A stretch of 64,000 bases of DNA from Spirochaetota bacterium (GCA_017999915.1 JAGNKX010000001.1:1-64000), one strand, 5' to 3'. Shown: positions 17,735 through 27,577, numbered from the stretch's first letter. The notes: a model not told the origin generated them from the letters alone. Numbers and translations: made by a program.

Positions 17735-18272
17735 TGTTTTGTCCTTTGCTGTCCTGAAAATTGATCCGGATCATCTGCCTGTCCGGGCGTAACAAGCCGC
17801 CGTACCGCTGCCGGGCCACTGTCACCCGGCGCTAGCCGCAACTCTGTCAGATTTCAATCACCGGCACCGGAAAACCGGGTTCTGGCGGATTACCTGCTGA
17901 ACATTTGCATTCTGGAAGGATACGGAAAAGAAGTATCATGAAATCCTCCAAAATTATATATCTCTATGTTTAATCACTGAACGGCAAAATATGGAACAGA
18001 ATAATAAAAATCAATCTATATTTGCTTTTTTTGCAATAAAAGAATAAAGCCGCGGGACGATATCAGACTAATATTATCTTGACACCTGTTTTTTTTCTTA
18101 TTATTATAAAAGCGGGTAACAAAAAAATAAATCCCGTTGTTTCTCTTTCTCGGTCGCGCATAACGCTCATATTAAGCGCAAGAACATTGTTAAAATGCAG
18201 GTTACGTATCATTGCGACCGACCCCGGATACACCCGTAACACGACCACGGCAGGGGGGAAGCTATTTTCACA
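17735..18272. other. AT-rich divergent intergenic region
   Basis: These 538 nt separate the divergent RND exporter and multi-PAS kinase genes. Apart from the promoter at 18079-18107 I see no ORF with a ribosome site, no long inverted repeat and no RNA gene. The base composition falls sharply compared with the flanking genes, as expected for a region carrying two promoters. Confidence 0.6.
18079..18107 (+). promoter_or_regulatory. Sigma70-type promoter of the multi-PAS kinase operon
   Basis: TTGACA at 18079-18084, a 17-nt spacer with a T-run, then TATTAT at 18102-18107: close to consensus. The predicted leader before the ATG at 18273 is about 160 nt. Confidence 0.7.
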
Positions 18273-21200
18273 ATGATGGAATCAAACGCAATAATTCTCC
18301 TGATCATGGCGTCCTCGATCACCATTCATGCCACAGCCCTGATCATGTCAATACGCCAGATCTTTAAAACCAACAGGCGCATAGCTTGGAGCATGATCAC
18401 GATAGTGCTGGTTCTCATGATGGCGCGAAGGGTTACCCCTTTGTATCACGTTATTATGGGGAATGGAGATGTTGCACCCGATATATCCTATGAGCTCACC
18501 AAGCTTTTATTTTCGATTTTCGTGGCCGTCGGCATATTGTACATCGCGCCACTCTTCCTCAAAGGTGAGCGTGCCCGGGAGGACCTGAAATTAAGCGAGG
18601 AAAAATACCGGTCCATAGTCGAGAATTCCATCGAGGGTATCTATCAGACAACGATGGAGGGCCGTTTTCTCATGGTCAATCCGGCTCTGGCGCGCATGTT
18701 CGGATATGCTTCGCCCGATGAGATGATGGAAAGAACCGGCGATATCGGGCATCAGATCTACGTGAACCCGGACGATCGCGAACGGCTGAAAAGGATGCTC
18801 GCGGAAAAAGGACGGGCCCACGATTTTGAAGCGGAGGTGTACCGGAAGGACGGGAGCGTGTTCTTGGTAACGATGAACTCCCGGGCAGTCAGGAATGCGG
18901 ACGGGAAAATCCGCTATATTGAGGGAAGCGCCATCGACATCACCGAACGAAAACAGGCCGAGCTGGCCCTGAAGGAAAGCGAGGAGCGCTACCGCAACCT
19001 CTATATCAACACGCCGGTCATGCTCTTCTCCATCGACCGCGAGGAAAGGATAATCGGCGCAAGCGAACAGTGGCTCAATGTCATGGGATACAGCCGTGAG
19101 GAGGTGATCGGCCATGTCTTCTTGGAGTTCCACACCGAGGAATCGCGGGCCTACGCCGAGAGAACCGGCATGCCCGAATTCTACAAAACCGGCATGTGCA
19201 TGGATGTGCCCTGCCAGTTTGTCACGAAAAGCGGGAGGATCATCGAAGCGGAATTATCGGCCATCGCCGAACGGGACCGCCAGGGCGACATCATCCGGTC
19301 CATCGCCGTGCTCAATGACGTAACGGAGCGGAAAAAAGCGGAGGAAGACCTTCAGATAAAGAGCATGGCCATAGACTCTTCCGTAGACGCGGTGGCCATC
19401 TCGGATCTCAACGGCATCATCACCTATGTAAATCCGGCATTTCTCAAGCTCTGGGGATACGACAGCGCCCAGGAGGTCCTCGGGACCCGCGCGAGACAGT
19501 ACCGGGAAAAGCCCTCCAATGCCTCTGAAATACTGAGGACCCTTTACACCGAGGGAAGTTGGCAGGGAGAAGTGACGGCAATAAAAAAAGACGGCGACAG
19601 ATTCAAGGTCAGTGTTTCATCGAACATGGTCCCCGGCGAAAAGGGGAAGCCCATAGCGATACTGGCCGCGTTTCTGGACATCACGGAGCGAAAAAAGCGG
19701 GAGGAATCGCTGCGGTCGGAACGGGACCGCGCGCAAATTCTTTTAGAGCTCCACGAACGGGCCCCCGAATTATCCGACCGGGAGCTCTACGATTTTGTCC
19801 TGGAAAAAGCCGTTTCCCTCACATCAAGCGAAATCGGTTTTTTTCATCAAACCACGGAGGACGGGAAAAAAATCATTTTATCAACTTGGAACAAAAAGGC
19901 CCTGGAGACCTGCACCGTGGCCTACGGCGATCACTATGCGATGGAAAAAGCCGGGAACTGGGTGGACTGCATACGGTTAAAAAAACCGGTCGTATACAAC
20001 GACTATAACCGCTCTCCCAACAGGAAAGGCCTCCCCGACGGCCACACGCCGGTGCGCCGGTTCATGAGCATTCCGGTCATGGATGGCGACATGGTCCGTT
20101 TCATAATCGGGGTGGGAAACAAGGAACAGGATTATGACGAGCTCGATGTCATACAGCTGCAGCTGGTGGCCGGCGAGCTGGATAAAATAATGCAGCGCCG
20201 CAAGGGGGAAAAGGCCCTCCTGGAAAGCGAGGAGCGGTTCCGTCGCATAACCAATTCCGTCACGGACTATATCTACACGGTGGAGGTACTGGACGGCCTG
20301 GCTGTCAACACCAACCACGGCGCCGCGTGCAAGGCGGTCACCGGGTATTCGGCGGAGGAACTCGCGCGGGACCCCCTTCTCTGGATACGGATGGTCCACG
20401 AGGATGACCGGGAGAAGGTCCGCCTCCGGGCGGAGCGCATACTATCCGGGGACCCGTCTGCGGAATTCGACCACCGGATCATACGCAAGGACGGTTCGCT
20501 CCGCTGGGTGCGGGACACCCAGGTGCCCCATTACGACGAGGGCGGCCGCCTCGTTTCCTACGACGGCCTGATCAGCGACATCACCGAGCGCAAGCGCACC
20601 GAGGAAGCGCTGGTGGAAAGTGAAAAACGGTTTCGTACAATCATCGAGAACACCGGCGCCGGATACTTCCGCGCCGATACCGACGGGATATTCCAGTATG
20701 TCAACTCCGCATGGTTGAAAATGCACGGCTATTCCTCGCCCCGCGAGGTCATCGGAAAACATCTTGCCATTGCCCAGGTCGACATGGATATGGCCATAAC
20801 CCAGACCCTGATTGACAAAATTCTGAAAAAACGAGAGACGGAGAATGGCGAATCTTCGAGGAAAAACAAAGACGGCACCATAGGTTTCATAACCTACACT
20901 GTCAATCCGGTTATAATGGCCGGAAAAGTCACGGGACTGGAAGGGTTCCTGATAGATATCACCCCCTACAAGCAAATGGTTGACGCCCTGAAAAAAAGCG
21001 AGGAGCGGTTCCGTGTCCTGTTCGAGACGATGACCGAGGGCGTCGCCATCCACAAGCTGGTCTACAACTACAAGGGGAGGCCCATCGACTACATCATCAT
21101 GGATACGAACCCGGCCTTCACGGCCCACACCGGCATCGACCGCGAAAAGATAGTGGGCAAAAAAGCGACCTATGCCTACGGAACCGCCCTGCCTCCCTAT

Positions 21201-22394
21201 TTCGACATCTATGAGAAGGTCGCGACAACAGGGGAGCCGGCCCGTTTCGAGGACTATTTCGAGCCGCTGAAAAAACACTTCAGCATTTCGGCCTTTTCGC
21301 CGGCCCCGGGTTTTTTCGCGACGGTATTCGAGGACATCACCAAACGAATGGAGGAGGCTGACGCCCTGGTGGCGGCAAAAGATTACGCCGAGAACCTGAT
21401 ACAGACCGCCAACGCCATGATCATCGGCCTGGATGCAAATGGGAACATCACGATCTTCAACGAGGCGGCTGAAAAGATCACCGGCTATACCCAGGAAGAG
21501 CTGGTCGGCAGCGGCTGGTTCGAGGTGCTGGCGCCGAAAGACCGTTACCCGGCCGTATGGGATGAATTCAACAGGGTCCTTTCCAACGAGGGGCCTAAGA
21601 ATTTCGAGAATCCCATTCTGACCAAGACGGGCGAGGAGCACATCATCGCCTGGCAGAACAGCGCCCTGTACGAAAAGGGCCGCCCCGCCGGCACCATTTC
21701 CTTCGGCATCGACATCACCGAGCGGAAAATCGCAGAGGAAATAATCAAGGAGTCCCTCAGGGAAAAGGAGCTCCTCCTCAAGGAGGTGCACCACCGGGTC
21801 AAGAACAACATGCAGATCATCATGAGCCTCCTCCGGATGAAGGCGGACAAGGTGCGCGACCCGGAGATCGCGCGGCTGTTCCAGGACAGCCAGAACAGGA
21901 TTTACTCGATGGCGCTGATACACGAGCGGCTCTACCAGACCGAGGACTTCACCAGGATCGACTTCAACGATTACACCCGGTCCCTCATCGAGGAGCTCTT
22001 CTGCATGTATGACGTGGCCATGAACAGGATCACCTACCGCCTCGATATCGACGACATCCACATGGGCATCGACCAGGCCATACCCTTCGGCCTGGTGATC
22101 AACGAGCTGGTCACCAACGCCATCAAGTACGCCTTTCCCGCCGGCGCCACGGACCATGGCGAGATCTCCATCCGGATGTCAAAGGCCAACGGTTCCATTG
22201 AAACCCAGGTATCCGACAACGGCATCGGTATACTTGAATCGGTCGATTACCGGAAAATGGAGTCATCGGGGCTTACCCTGGTTCACATGATCATCGAGAA
22301 GCAGCTCCAGGGCACCATCAAGCTTTCACGGGAGAAAGGCACCTCCTTTTCAATAAGCATCCCCCGTGATTACCGGATAGCCCTTCATAATTAA
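18273..22394 (+). CDS. Membrane-linked multi-PAS/GAF histidine kinase, HisKA_2 type
   Basis: The product has 1373 residues. The N-terminus holds about three hydrophobic helices (residues 5-25, 38-52 and 70-92). Seven PAS domains follow, with starts recognisable at SEEKYRSIV, SEERYRNLY, KSMAIDSSV, SEERFRRIT, SEKRFRTII, SEERFRVLF and AKDYAENLI, and a GAF domain lies between the third and fourth (SSEIGFFHQTTEDGKK). The kinase core is of the HisKA_2 class, with phospho-acceptor His in LLLKEVHHRVKNNMQ, followed by an ATPase with LVINELVTNAIKYAF and DNGIGI. The class is typical of kinases acting on short response regulators. A REC-kinase and a NarL-type regulator follow in the same direction and are probable partners. 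Confidence 0.93.
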   Translation: MMESNAIILLIMASSITIHATALIMSIRQIFKTNRRIAWSMITIVLVLMMARRVTPLYHVIMGNGDVAPDISYELTKLLFSIFVAVGILYIAPLFLKGERAREDLKLSEEKYRSIVENSIEGIYQTTMEGRFLMVNPALARMFGYASPDEMMERTGDIGHQIYVNPDDRERLKRMLAEKGRAHDFEAEVYRKDGSVFLVTMNSRAVRNADGKIRYIEGSAIDITERKQAELALKESEERYRNLYINTPVMLFSIDREERIIGASEQWLNVMGYSREEVIGHVFLEFHTEESRAYAERTGMPEFYKTGMCMDVPCQFVTKSGRIIEAELSAIAERDRQGDIIRSIAVLNDVTERKKAEEDLQIKSMAIDSSVDAVAISDLNGIITYVNPAFLKLWGYDSAQEVLGTRARQYREKPSNASEILRTLYTEGSWQGEVTAIKKDGDRFKVSVSSNMVPGEKGKPIAILAAFLDITERKKREESLRSERDRAQILLELHERAPELSDRELYDFVLEKAVSLTSSEIGFFHQTTEDGKKIILSTWNKKALETCTVAYGDHYAMEKAGNWVDCIRLKKPVVYNDYNRSPNRKGLPDGHTPVRRFMSIPVMDGDMVRFIIGVGNKEQDYDELDVIQLQLVAGELDKIMQRRKGEKALLESEERFRRITNSVTDYIYTVEVLDGLAVNTNHGAACKAVTGYSAEELARDPLLWIRMVHEDDREKVRLRAERILSGDPSAEFDHRIIRKDGSLRWVRDTQVPHYDEGGRLVSYDGLISDITERKRTEEALVESEKRFRTIIENTGAGYFRADTDGIFQYVNSAWLKMHGYSSPREVIGKHLAIAQVDMDMAITQTLIDKILKKRETENGESSRKNKDGTIGFITYTVNPVIMAGKVTGLEGFLIDITPYKQMVDALKKSEERFRVLFETMTEGVAIHKLVYNYKGRPIDYIIMDTNPAFTAHTGIDREKIVGKKATYAYGTALPPYFDIYEKVATTGEPARFEDYFEPLKKHFSISAFSPAPGFFATVFEDITKRMEEADALVAAKDYAENLIQTANAMIIGLDANGNITIFNEAAEKITGYTQEELVGSGWFEVLAPKDRYPAVWDEFNRVLSNEGPKNFENPILTKTGEEHIIAWQNSALYEKGRPAGTISFGIDITERKIAEEIIKESLREKELLLKEVHHRVKNNMQIIMSLLRMKADKVRDPEIARLFQDSQNRIYSMALIHERLYQTEDFTRIDFNDYTRSLIEELFCMYDVAMNRITYRLDIDDIHMGIDQAIPFGLVINELVTNAIKYAFPAGATDHGEISIRMSKANGSIETQVSDNGIGILESVDYRKMESSGLTLVHMIIEKQLQGTIKLSREKGTSFSISIPRDYRIALHN

Positions 22395-22452
22395 GGGAAC
22401 ATCCATATGTGATTTTTCATGGATCACAAAAAATTAATAAGCGGCAGGCGGC

Positions 22453-23517
22453 ATGGAACAGAGAGCGAAGAGACCATCGAAAATAATGATCGTTGAAGAC
22501 GAGATCATCATCGCCGATCTTTTAACGAACCTGCTCCGGCGAAACGGCTACGAGGTGATGGAGGTCGTAACCACCGGTGACGACGCCATCAGGCAGGTCC
22601 CCCTCGACAGACCGGACCTGATCCTCATGGACATCCTTCTGATCGGAAAGCTGGACGGCATCGAGACTGCACGGCAGATCATGGAGCGGTTTTTCATCCC
22701 CATCATCTATCTTACGGCCCATGCCGACGAGGAAACGATCCAGCGGGCGACGAAAACGGCCTCATACGGCTACATCATCAAGCCCTTCAACGAGTCAACC
22801 ATCCACGCGACCATAGAGATGGCCCTGAGCAAACACCGCCTGGAGCAGGAGCTCCTGGGAAGGAACGAGGAGCTGCAGAACCTGACGGCCCACATGGAGA
22901 CGATCCGCGAAGAGGAGCGGAAACGCATCGCCCGGGAAGTGCACGATTACCTGGGACAGGCCCTCACGGCGCTGCGGATCGACTCATCCTGGCTCATAAG
23001 CCACCTGCCGGAAGGGCCCGCCGGCGACGGCCTTGCCGCCAAGGCCAAAACCATGGTGCAGCTCATCGACGAGACCCTGGAAAACGTGAAAAACATCTGC
23101 GCCGAGCTCCGTCCCGGCGTCCTGGACCACCTCGGCCTGGGCCCCGCGATCGAATGGCAGTGCGGCGAAATCCGCCGGAGGACCGGGATACATTTCGCCA
23201 TCAACAGCATTCCGGAAGAGATCGCCGTTGACAACGACATCGCCGTAACGTTCTTCCGGATCTTCCAGGAAATCATCACCAACGCGGTCCGCCATTCACG
23301 CGCCACGGAAATAACCGTATCCCTGGTCAAAACGGATACGGAAATGGTCATGACCGTGCGGGACAACGGCATCGGCATATCTGAGGAACAGCTCCACAAT
23401 CCCCGCTCCATAGGCCTGATCGGCATGAGGGAGCGGGCGCGCCATGCCGGTGGACTCCTGCACATCCTGGGAGAAGAGGGTTCCGGGACCAAAGTCACCC
23501 TCACGATACCGAATTGA
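22453..23517 (+). CDS. Receiver-histidine kinase fusion, HisKA_3 (NarX/DegS type)
   Basis: The 354-residue product has an N-terminal receiver (VEDE at 14-17, phospho-acceptor Asp60 in LILMDILLIG, Thr in YLTAHAD, Lys110 in IIKPF). It then has a HisKA_3 dimerisation box with His164 (RIAREVHDYLGQAL) and an ATPase with EIITNAVRHS, DNGIGIS and GLIGMRERA. The order receiver-then-kinase means its kinase activity can be set by an upstream phosphate donor, most likely the multi-PAS kinase 58 nt before it. HisKA_3 kinases normally phosphorylate NarL/FixJ-type regulators, and exactly such a gene follows. No membrane segments are present. Confidence 0.93.
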   Translation: MEQRAKRPSKIMIVEDEIIIADLLTNLLRRNGYEVMEVVTTGDDAIRQVPLDRPDLILMDILLIGKLDGIETARQIMERFFIPIIYLTAHADEETIQRATKTASYGYIIKPFNESTIHATIEMALSKHRLEQELLGRNEELQNLTAHMETIREEERKRIAREVHDYLGQALTALRIDSSWLISHLPEGPAGDGLAAKAKTMVQLIDETLENVKNICAELRPGVLDHLGLGPAIEWQCGEIRRRTGIHFAINSIPEEIAVDNDIAVTFFRIFQEIITNAVRHSRATEITVSLVKTDTEMVMTVRDNGIGISEEQLHNPRSIGLIGMRERARHAGGLLHILGEEGSGTKVTLTIPN

Positions 23518-23642
23518 GGCGGTCCGTCCCTCCGGAAACGCCGGTCTATAATTTTTTTTATGATAGTAAAAAGACTTGAAAAGCGGCCGCGATACGTCAT
23601 ACTCTGCATAGAGGCCAGGGGCCGTTTTTCGATAGGTGCAGG

Positions 23643-24332
23643 ATGGATGCCGCCCGCGGCGGTTATCACAGCTTCAATAGGATAGTCCCGTTGAATAAAA
23701 AAATAAAAGTCATTATCGCCGATGATCACCGCATAGTCCGTACCGGCATCAAGCAGATAATCGAGGAATGTCCGGACATGGCCGCGGCGGACGAGGCCGG
23801 AGACGGCCAGGAGCTCATGGACAAGGTGAGGAAGAGCAGCTATGACGTGATCCTCCTCGACATGGCCATGCCGGGACGGGACGGCCTGGACATATTGAAG
23901 CAGCTCAAGGCCGAGAAATGCCCCACGCCGGTGCTTATCCTGAGCGTTTATCCAGAGGAGCAGTACGCCGTCCGCTCCCTGAAGGCGGGGGCGTCGGGAT
24001 ATCTCACCAAGGCGGCTGCGCCGGAAGAGCTTATCAAGGCCGTGCTGAAGATCACCGGCGGCAAGAAGTACATCACCGAGTCGATCGCGGAGCGCCTGGC
24101 CGCCACCATCGACGAGGTTTCGGACAAGCCGCTTCACGAAAACCTTTCAGACCGGGAGTTCCAGATTCTGTGCAAGATCGCTTCGGGCAAACCGGTCTCG
24201 GCGATTGCCGGAGAGATGTTCCTGAATGTCAAGACCGTCAGCACCTACCGGCGCCGGATCCTGGACAAGATGAAAATGAAAAACAACTCGGAGCTCACCC
24301 ATTACGCGCTGAAAAACCACCTGCTGGATTAG
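23643..24332 (+). CDS. NarL/FixJ-family response regulator with LuxR-type HTH
   Basis: The 229-residue product from ATG 23643 may in fact start at TTG 23691 (AGGAT upstream), which removes an N-terminal extension not usual in the family. The receiver has IIADDH, phospho-acceptor Asp73 (VILLDMAMPGRDG), Ser in LILSVYPEE and Lys in YLTKAA. The LuxR-type helix-turn-helix lies at about 165-225 (LSDREFQILCKIASGKPVSAIAGEMFLNVKTVSTYRRRIL). It is presumably a DNA-binding transcription factor activated by the REC-kinase directly upstream. Its targets are unknown. Confidence 0.93.
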   Translation: MDAARGGYHSFNRIVPLNKKIKVIIADDHRIVRTGIKQIIEECPDMAAADEAGDGQELMDKVRKSSYDVILLDMAMPGRDGLDILKQLKAEKCPTPVLILSVYPEEQYAVRSLKAGASGYLTKAAAPEELIKAVLKITGGKKYITESIAERLAATIDEVSDKPLHENLSDREFQILCKIASGKPVSAIAGEMFLNVKTVSTYRRRILDKMKMKNNSELTHYALKNHLLD

Positions 24333-24608
24333 GCCCCACAGATCTCCGCGCCTGTAAGACAAAGGATTACATCCGCGTTTTCCCCAATCCCATGACCGGC
24401 CTGCTGTAATCTTACAAATTAAAAATACTTTGGAAAAGCCTAAAACATACGGCGTCTGACAGCCTTATCCCCGGCATATTGTATATTAATTGCAGATGGA
24501 CACAATGACCCGATCACACGCCCAGAGGCATTGGCGGCACCGTGCGCAACCAATCATGGAATACTGGCTGGTATCATGAACAACTTCATAATAAACGAGG
24601 GAGACCCC

Positions 24609-25004
24609 ATGAAAGTATATATCGTTGACGATTCTCCCATGATGATAGACCGGATCCAGTCAAAGATATCCTCGATCGACGGACTGGAAATAGCGGGCCA
24701 TGCGGGGGAAGAGATGATAGCCCTCCATGACGCGAGGAAACTCAAGCCGGATTTCATGATCATCGACATCAGGCTCAAGGGGGGCGACGGCATCAACCTG
24801 TTGCGAAAAGTCAAAAAGGAGATCCCCGGCTGCACCGTCGCCATGCTCACGAATTATTCCTCTCCCGAATTCAGGGAAAAATGCCTGAGCCTGGGAGCCG
24901 ATTACTTTTTCGATAAATCGAAGGATTTCGACAGCATGAGCAGCACCCTGTCGGCCTGGAAAAAACAAGAGAGCCAGGCCGATCATATTCTCACAACGAG
25001 GTAA
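24609..25004 (+). CDS. Single-domain response regulator linked to CheD
   Basis: The 131-residue product starts at ATG 24609, which has a GAGGGAG site. An upstream in-frame ATG at 24531 lacks one. The receiver has IVDDS at 5-9, Asp53 (FMIIDIRLKGGDG), Thr in MLTNYSS and Lys in FFDKSKD. It has no output domain beyond a short C-terminal tail. It ends 7 nt before cheD, so the pair is an operon. CheD acts on chemoreceptors and binds CheC, so this receiver may be a CheY-like or adaptation-linked switch. Confidence 0.9.
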   Translation: MKVYIVDDSPMMIDRIQSKISSIDGLEIAGHAGEEMIALHDARKLKPDFMIIDIRLKGGDGINLLRKVKKEIPGCTVAMLTNYSSPEFREKCLSLGADYFFDKSKDFDSMSSTLSAWKKQESQADHILTTR

Positions 25005-25011
25005 TCCCGCC

Positions 25012-25587
25012 ATGTATTTCAACAGCAGCGCCCAGGTATACGGGAAACCGGTCAAGGTAATCCACGCCGGCGAATGGCATGTTTCGAATAGCGATGAAAT
25101 GATCCTCACCATCCTGGGGTCCTGCGTCTCCGTGTGCATCCATGACCCGGTGAACCGCGTGTCGGGCATGAACCATTTCATGCTTCCCGGCCATATATCC
25201 GATCTGGATATGTCCAGGGAAAAGACGGCGCGATACGGCATAACCGCCATGAAGATCCTTTTAAAAAACCTCACCGGCCTCGGGGCCGACAGGTCGACCA
25301 TGCGGGCGATGATCTTCGGCGGCGGCGCCATGCTGACCCCGCCGCCGGGGTGCACGGGCCTCGGCGAGCCCCTGCCGAACATGAACGTGAGGATAGCGAA
25401 GCTCTTCCTGGAAATGGAGGACATCCGGCTGGATGAGTGCGACACCGGAGGAACCTTCTCCCGGAAAATATTGATGGATGTCCGGAGCGGGAAGGTCTTC
25501 ATGAGAAAGAAAACAAGGGTGGAAGACCTCCCGGAAACCTTCTTAATGGACCAGGTCCCCGTCGAAGCGATCCGGGACCGCCTCTGA
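25012..25587 (+). CDS. cheD: Chemoreceptor glutamine deamidase CheD
   Basis: The 191-residue product has the CheD core: ILTILGSCVSVCIHDP with the catalytic Cys in GSC, GMNHFMLPG with the catalytic His, a Thr/Gly-rich FGGGAMLTPPPG segment, and the late DTGG motif. CheD deamidates specific glutamines of methyl-accepting chemotaxis proteins and tunes adaptation. No other chemotaxis gene except the receiver directly upstream is present, so this is a satellite locus away from the main che operon. Its length is slightly above the usual 160-170 residues because of a C-terminal tail. Confidence 0.93.
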   Translation: MYFNSSAQVYGKPVKVIHAGEWHVSNSDEMILTILGSCVSVCIHDPVNRVSGMNHFMLPGHISDLDMSREKTARYGITAMKILLKNLTGLGADRSTMRAMIFGGGAMLTPPPGCTGLGEPLPNMNVRIAKLFLEMEDIRLDECDTGGTFSRKILMDVRSGKVFMRKKTRVEDLPETFLMDQVPVEAIRDRL

Positions 25588-25641
25588 AATTTTAACGCCG
25601 CCGATTATTCTGATGGACTCCCCGCGCCCCGGGCCGTACAA

Positions 25642-26214
25642 ATGGCCATGGATTTCCTATCCGTTCTCATCGTCGCCGTAGCCCTGGCCATGGACGCCTT
25701 TTCCGTGTGCGTCTCCTGCGGCATGGTCATCGTCAATCCCGGTTTCAGGCATTACTTCCGCCTCGCCTTCCATTTCGGCCTGTTCCAGTTCATGATGCCC
25801 ATCTTCGGGTATTTCGGCGGGAGATACCTCGAAGGCTACATAAAGACCTTTGACCACTGGATCGCCTTCGGGCTCCTTTTATTCATCGGCCTCAAGATGA
25901 TCTACGAGGCCTTTTCTCACGAGAAAGAATCATGCGACCAGGCCAAAGATCCCTCCCGGGGATGGTCCCTCATCGTCCTGGCCGTGGCCACCAGCATCGA
26001 CGCCCTTGCCGTGGGGCTCTCCCTGGGCGTCCTGGGACGTCCCATCCTCCTTCCCAGCGTCATCATCGGCGCCGTGTGCGCCCTCTTCTCGGTCATCGGC
26101 ATCTCCATCGGCAGGCGCGTGGGGCCCCTCGTGGGCAGGCGGGCCGAAGCCGTTGGAGGCCTGATGCTTGTCGCCATCGGCATCAAGATACTCGTCGAAC
26201 ACCTTGCCGGGTAA
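25642..26214 (+). CDS. mntP: MntP-type manganese efflux pump
   Basis: The 190-residue membrane protein has six predicted helices and an internal duplication, each half carrying the family signature: AVALAMDAFSVCVSCG near 11-26 and VATSIDALAVGLSLG near 115-129. These Asp residues are essential in characterised MntP. The protein exports Mn2+ and protects against manganese toxicity. I see no yybP-ykoY riboswitch upstream, where only 54 nt separate it from cheD, so it may be expressed from the cheD transcript or from a weak local promoter. Confidence 0.92.
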   Translation: MAMDFLSVLIVAVALAMDAFSVCVSCGMVIVNPGFRHYFRLAFHFGLFQFMMPIFGYFGGRYLEGYIKTFDHWIAFGLLLFIGLKMIYEAFSHEKESCDQAKDPSRGWSLIVLAVATSIDALAVGLSLGVLGRPILLPSVIIGAVCALFSVIGISIGRRVGPLVGRRAEAVGGLMLVAIGIKILVEHLAG

Positions 26215-26533
26215 TGCAACGAAAACCTGTTTATGTTATTCGGGTTTTATCGATTTGACTGTTGTCCAATTCCATTCCACCGGCATTTTTGCTGGAATGC
26301 ATGAATCCTGATTATTAACATCTTCTACTTGACATGTAAATGATTGTCACAGATCATATGGATTGTATACAAATACATGGATTTGCAATTTTTTAATTTT
26401 CTACCTTTTCTTTTATACAATTGGTTGGTTAACCAATCAAGTTGATAGTATGTATGCAATCCATAGAGGAACAGTCCGGGCGACCGTTATAATCACGCAT
26501 AGGACCGTCGAATGGGGGAACAGTGTCTGAATC
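26215..26533. other. AT-rich regulatory region upstream of the AraC-type gene
   Basis: The region holds an imperfect hairpin CATTCCA/TGGAATG (26273-26279 with 26293-26299) with a T-rich loop near the end of mntP. It also has a TTGACA at 26329-26334 without a clear -10 at proper spacing, and the dyad at 26421-26440. No ORF with a ribosome site is visible. Confidence 0.55.
26421..26440. promoter_or_regulatory. Putative operator: 20-bp near-perfect palindrome
   Basis: TTGGTTGGTT is followed directly by AACCAATCAA, an inverted repeat with one mismatch that contains the perfect core TTGGTTAACCAA (26425-26436). It lies 94 nt before the AraC-type start codon. Autoregulation by that protein, or control by another dimeric repressor, is possible. 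Confidence 0.45.
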
Positions 26534-27577
26534 ATGGAACTAACTGCCGCATATTCGCTATCCGCCTCAAAACTCGCAGTCCTGTTTGAGTACCTGGATA
26601 AGCAGGGAATTTCGAAGAACGAATTTTTCTCCGGCATCGGCCTTGACCCCGCCATCATGGGACACCCCGACCGGAGGGTCCCCCTTGTCAATCTCGAGAC
26701 CATCTTCACCCGCGCCTACGAGGCTACTGCTGACCGTCACTTCGGATTGCATTACGGCGAGATGATCCAGAAAGGTCCCGCCAACATACTCAATTATATC
26801 ATGATGAATTGCGGGACCATCGAGGAGACCCTCAAGAAATACTGCCGTTATGAAATCATCCAGGATGACATATCAAAGACCGATTACCGGTGCGAGGGAG
26901 GGACCTGTTACGTCTCCATCGTCATCCGTTACGGCTCCCCTTTTTTCAGGCAGCAGTACCTTGAATCGAAGTGCGCCTCCATGGTCTATTACGCGAAAAA
27001 GCTTTCCGGCGTGGACCTCGCACTGAAGGAAATTCGCTTCACCCACGAGCCCTTCGGCGACGCTTCCGAATACACGCGGATCTTCCGGTGCCCCGTCAGG
27101 TTCGGGTGCGAAGAAAACCTTATCATCCTTCCCCAAAGCGATCTGGCGATACGGGTCCGCGAGCCCAACCGGGACCTCCTCCTTGTTTTTGAAAAGCACG
27201 CGAAAGATCTGCAGAGCCAGCTCTGCCGGCAGGACACCTTCTCCGCGAAAGTCGGCAAATGCATCATCCAGAGCATACCCGGCATTATTCCGACGATTGA
27301 AGAGATCGCCGGCAGGCTCGAAATAAGCGTCCGCTCCCTGCAGCAGAAGCTGAAGGAAGAGGGATCGTCGTACCGGTCCATCGTGGACTCGGTGCGAATG
27401 GACATGGCCATCAATTTTCTCAAGGACCGTGCCATGTCAATAGCCGATATCGCCTTTGTTCTCGGATTTTCCGAGCCCTGCGTCTTTCACCGAAATTTCA
27501 AGAAATGGACCCGTTCAACGCCGGCCCAGTACCGCGCCGATGTATTGAACAACGGGAGCCGGCCCCCCATGGAGTAG
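26534..27577 (+). CDS. AraC-family transcriptional regulator with arabinose-binding-like (PF12625-type) sensor domain
   Basis: In the 347-residue product, residues 15-205 resemble the ligand-binding domain of the OruR/ArgR-like AraC subgroup (RRVPLVNLETIFTRAYE, FGLHYGEMIQKGPANILNYIMMNCGTIEETLKKYCRYEII). Residues 250-340 hold the two AraC helix-turn-helix units, with IEEIAGRLEISVRSLQQKLKE and the signature ADIAFVLGFSEPCVFHRNFKKW. In several bacteria regulators of this subgroup control fatty acid, lipid or amino acid catabolism. The gene directly downstream is a CoA-transferase in the same orientation, the obvious candidate target. Confidence 0.9.
   Translation: MELTAAYSLSASKLAVLFEYLDKQGISKNEFFSGIGLDPAIMGHPDRRVPLVNLETIFTRAYEATADRHFGLHYGEMIQKGPANILNYIMMNCGTIEETLKKYCRYEIIQDDISKTDYRCEGGTCYVSIVIRYGSPFFRQQYLESKCASMVYYAKKLSGVDLALKEIRFTHEPFGDASEYTRIFRCPVRFGCEENLIILPQSDLAIRVREPNRDLLLVFEKHAKDLQSQLCRQDTFSAKVGKCIIQSIPGIIPTIEEIAGRLEISVRSLQQKLKEEGSSYRSIVDSVRMDMAINFLKDRAMSIADIAFVLGFSEPCVFHRNFKKWTRSTPAQYRADVLNNGSRPPME

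Noticed and set aside
20442-22157. Minus-strand open frame of 571 codons opposite the multi-PAS kinase
   Set aside because: It is a shadow of GC-rich codon use in the kinase frame, with no ribosome site or recognisable domain. The forward frame is a clear kinase.
25588-25641. Space before mntP examined for a yybP-ykoY manganese riboswitch
   Set aside because: Only 54 nt are available and no such fold is visible.
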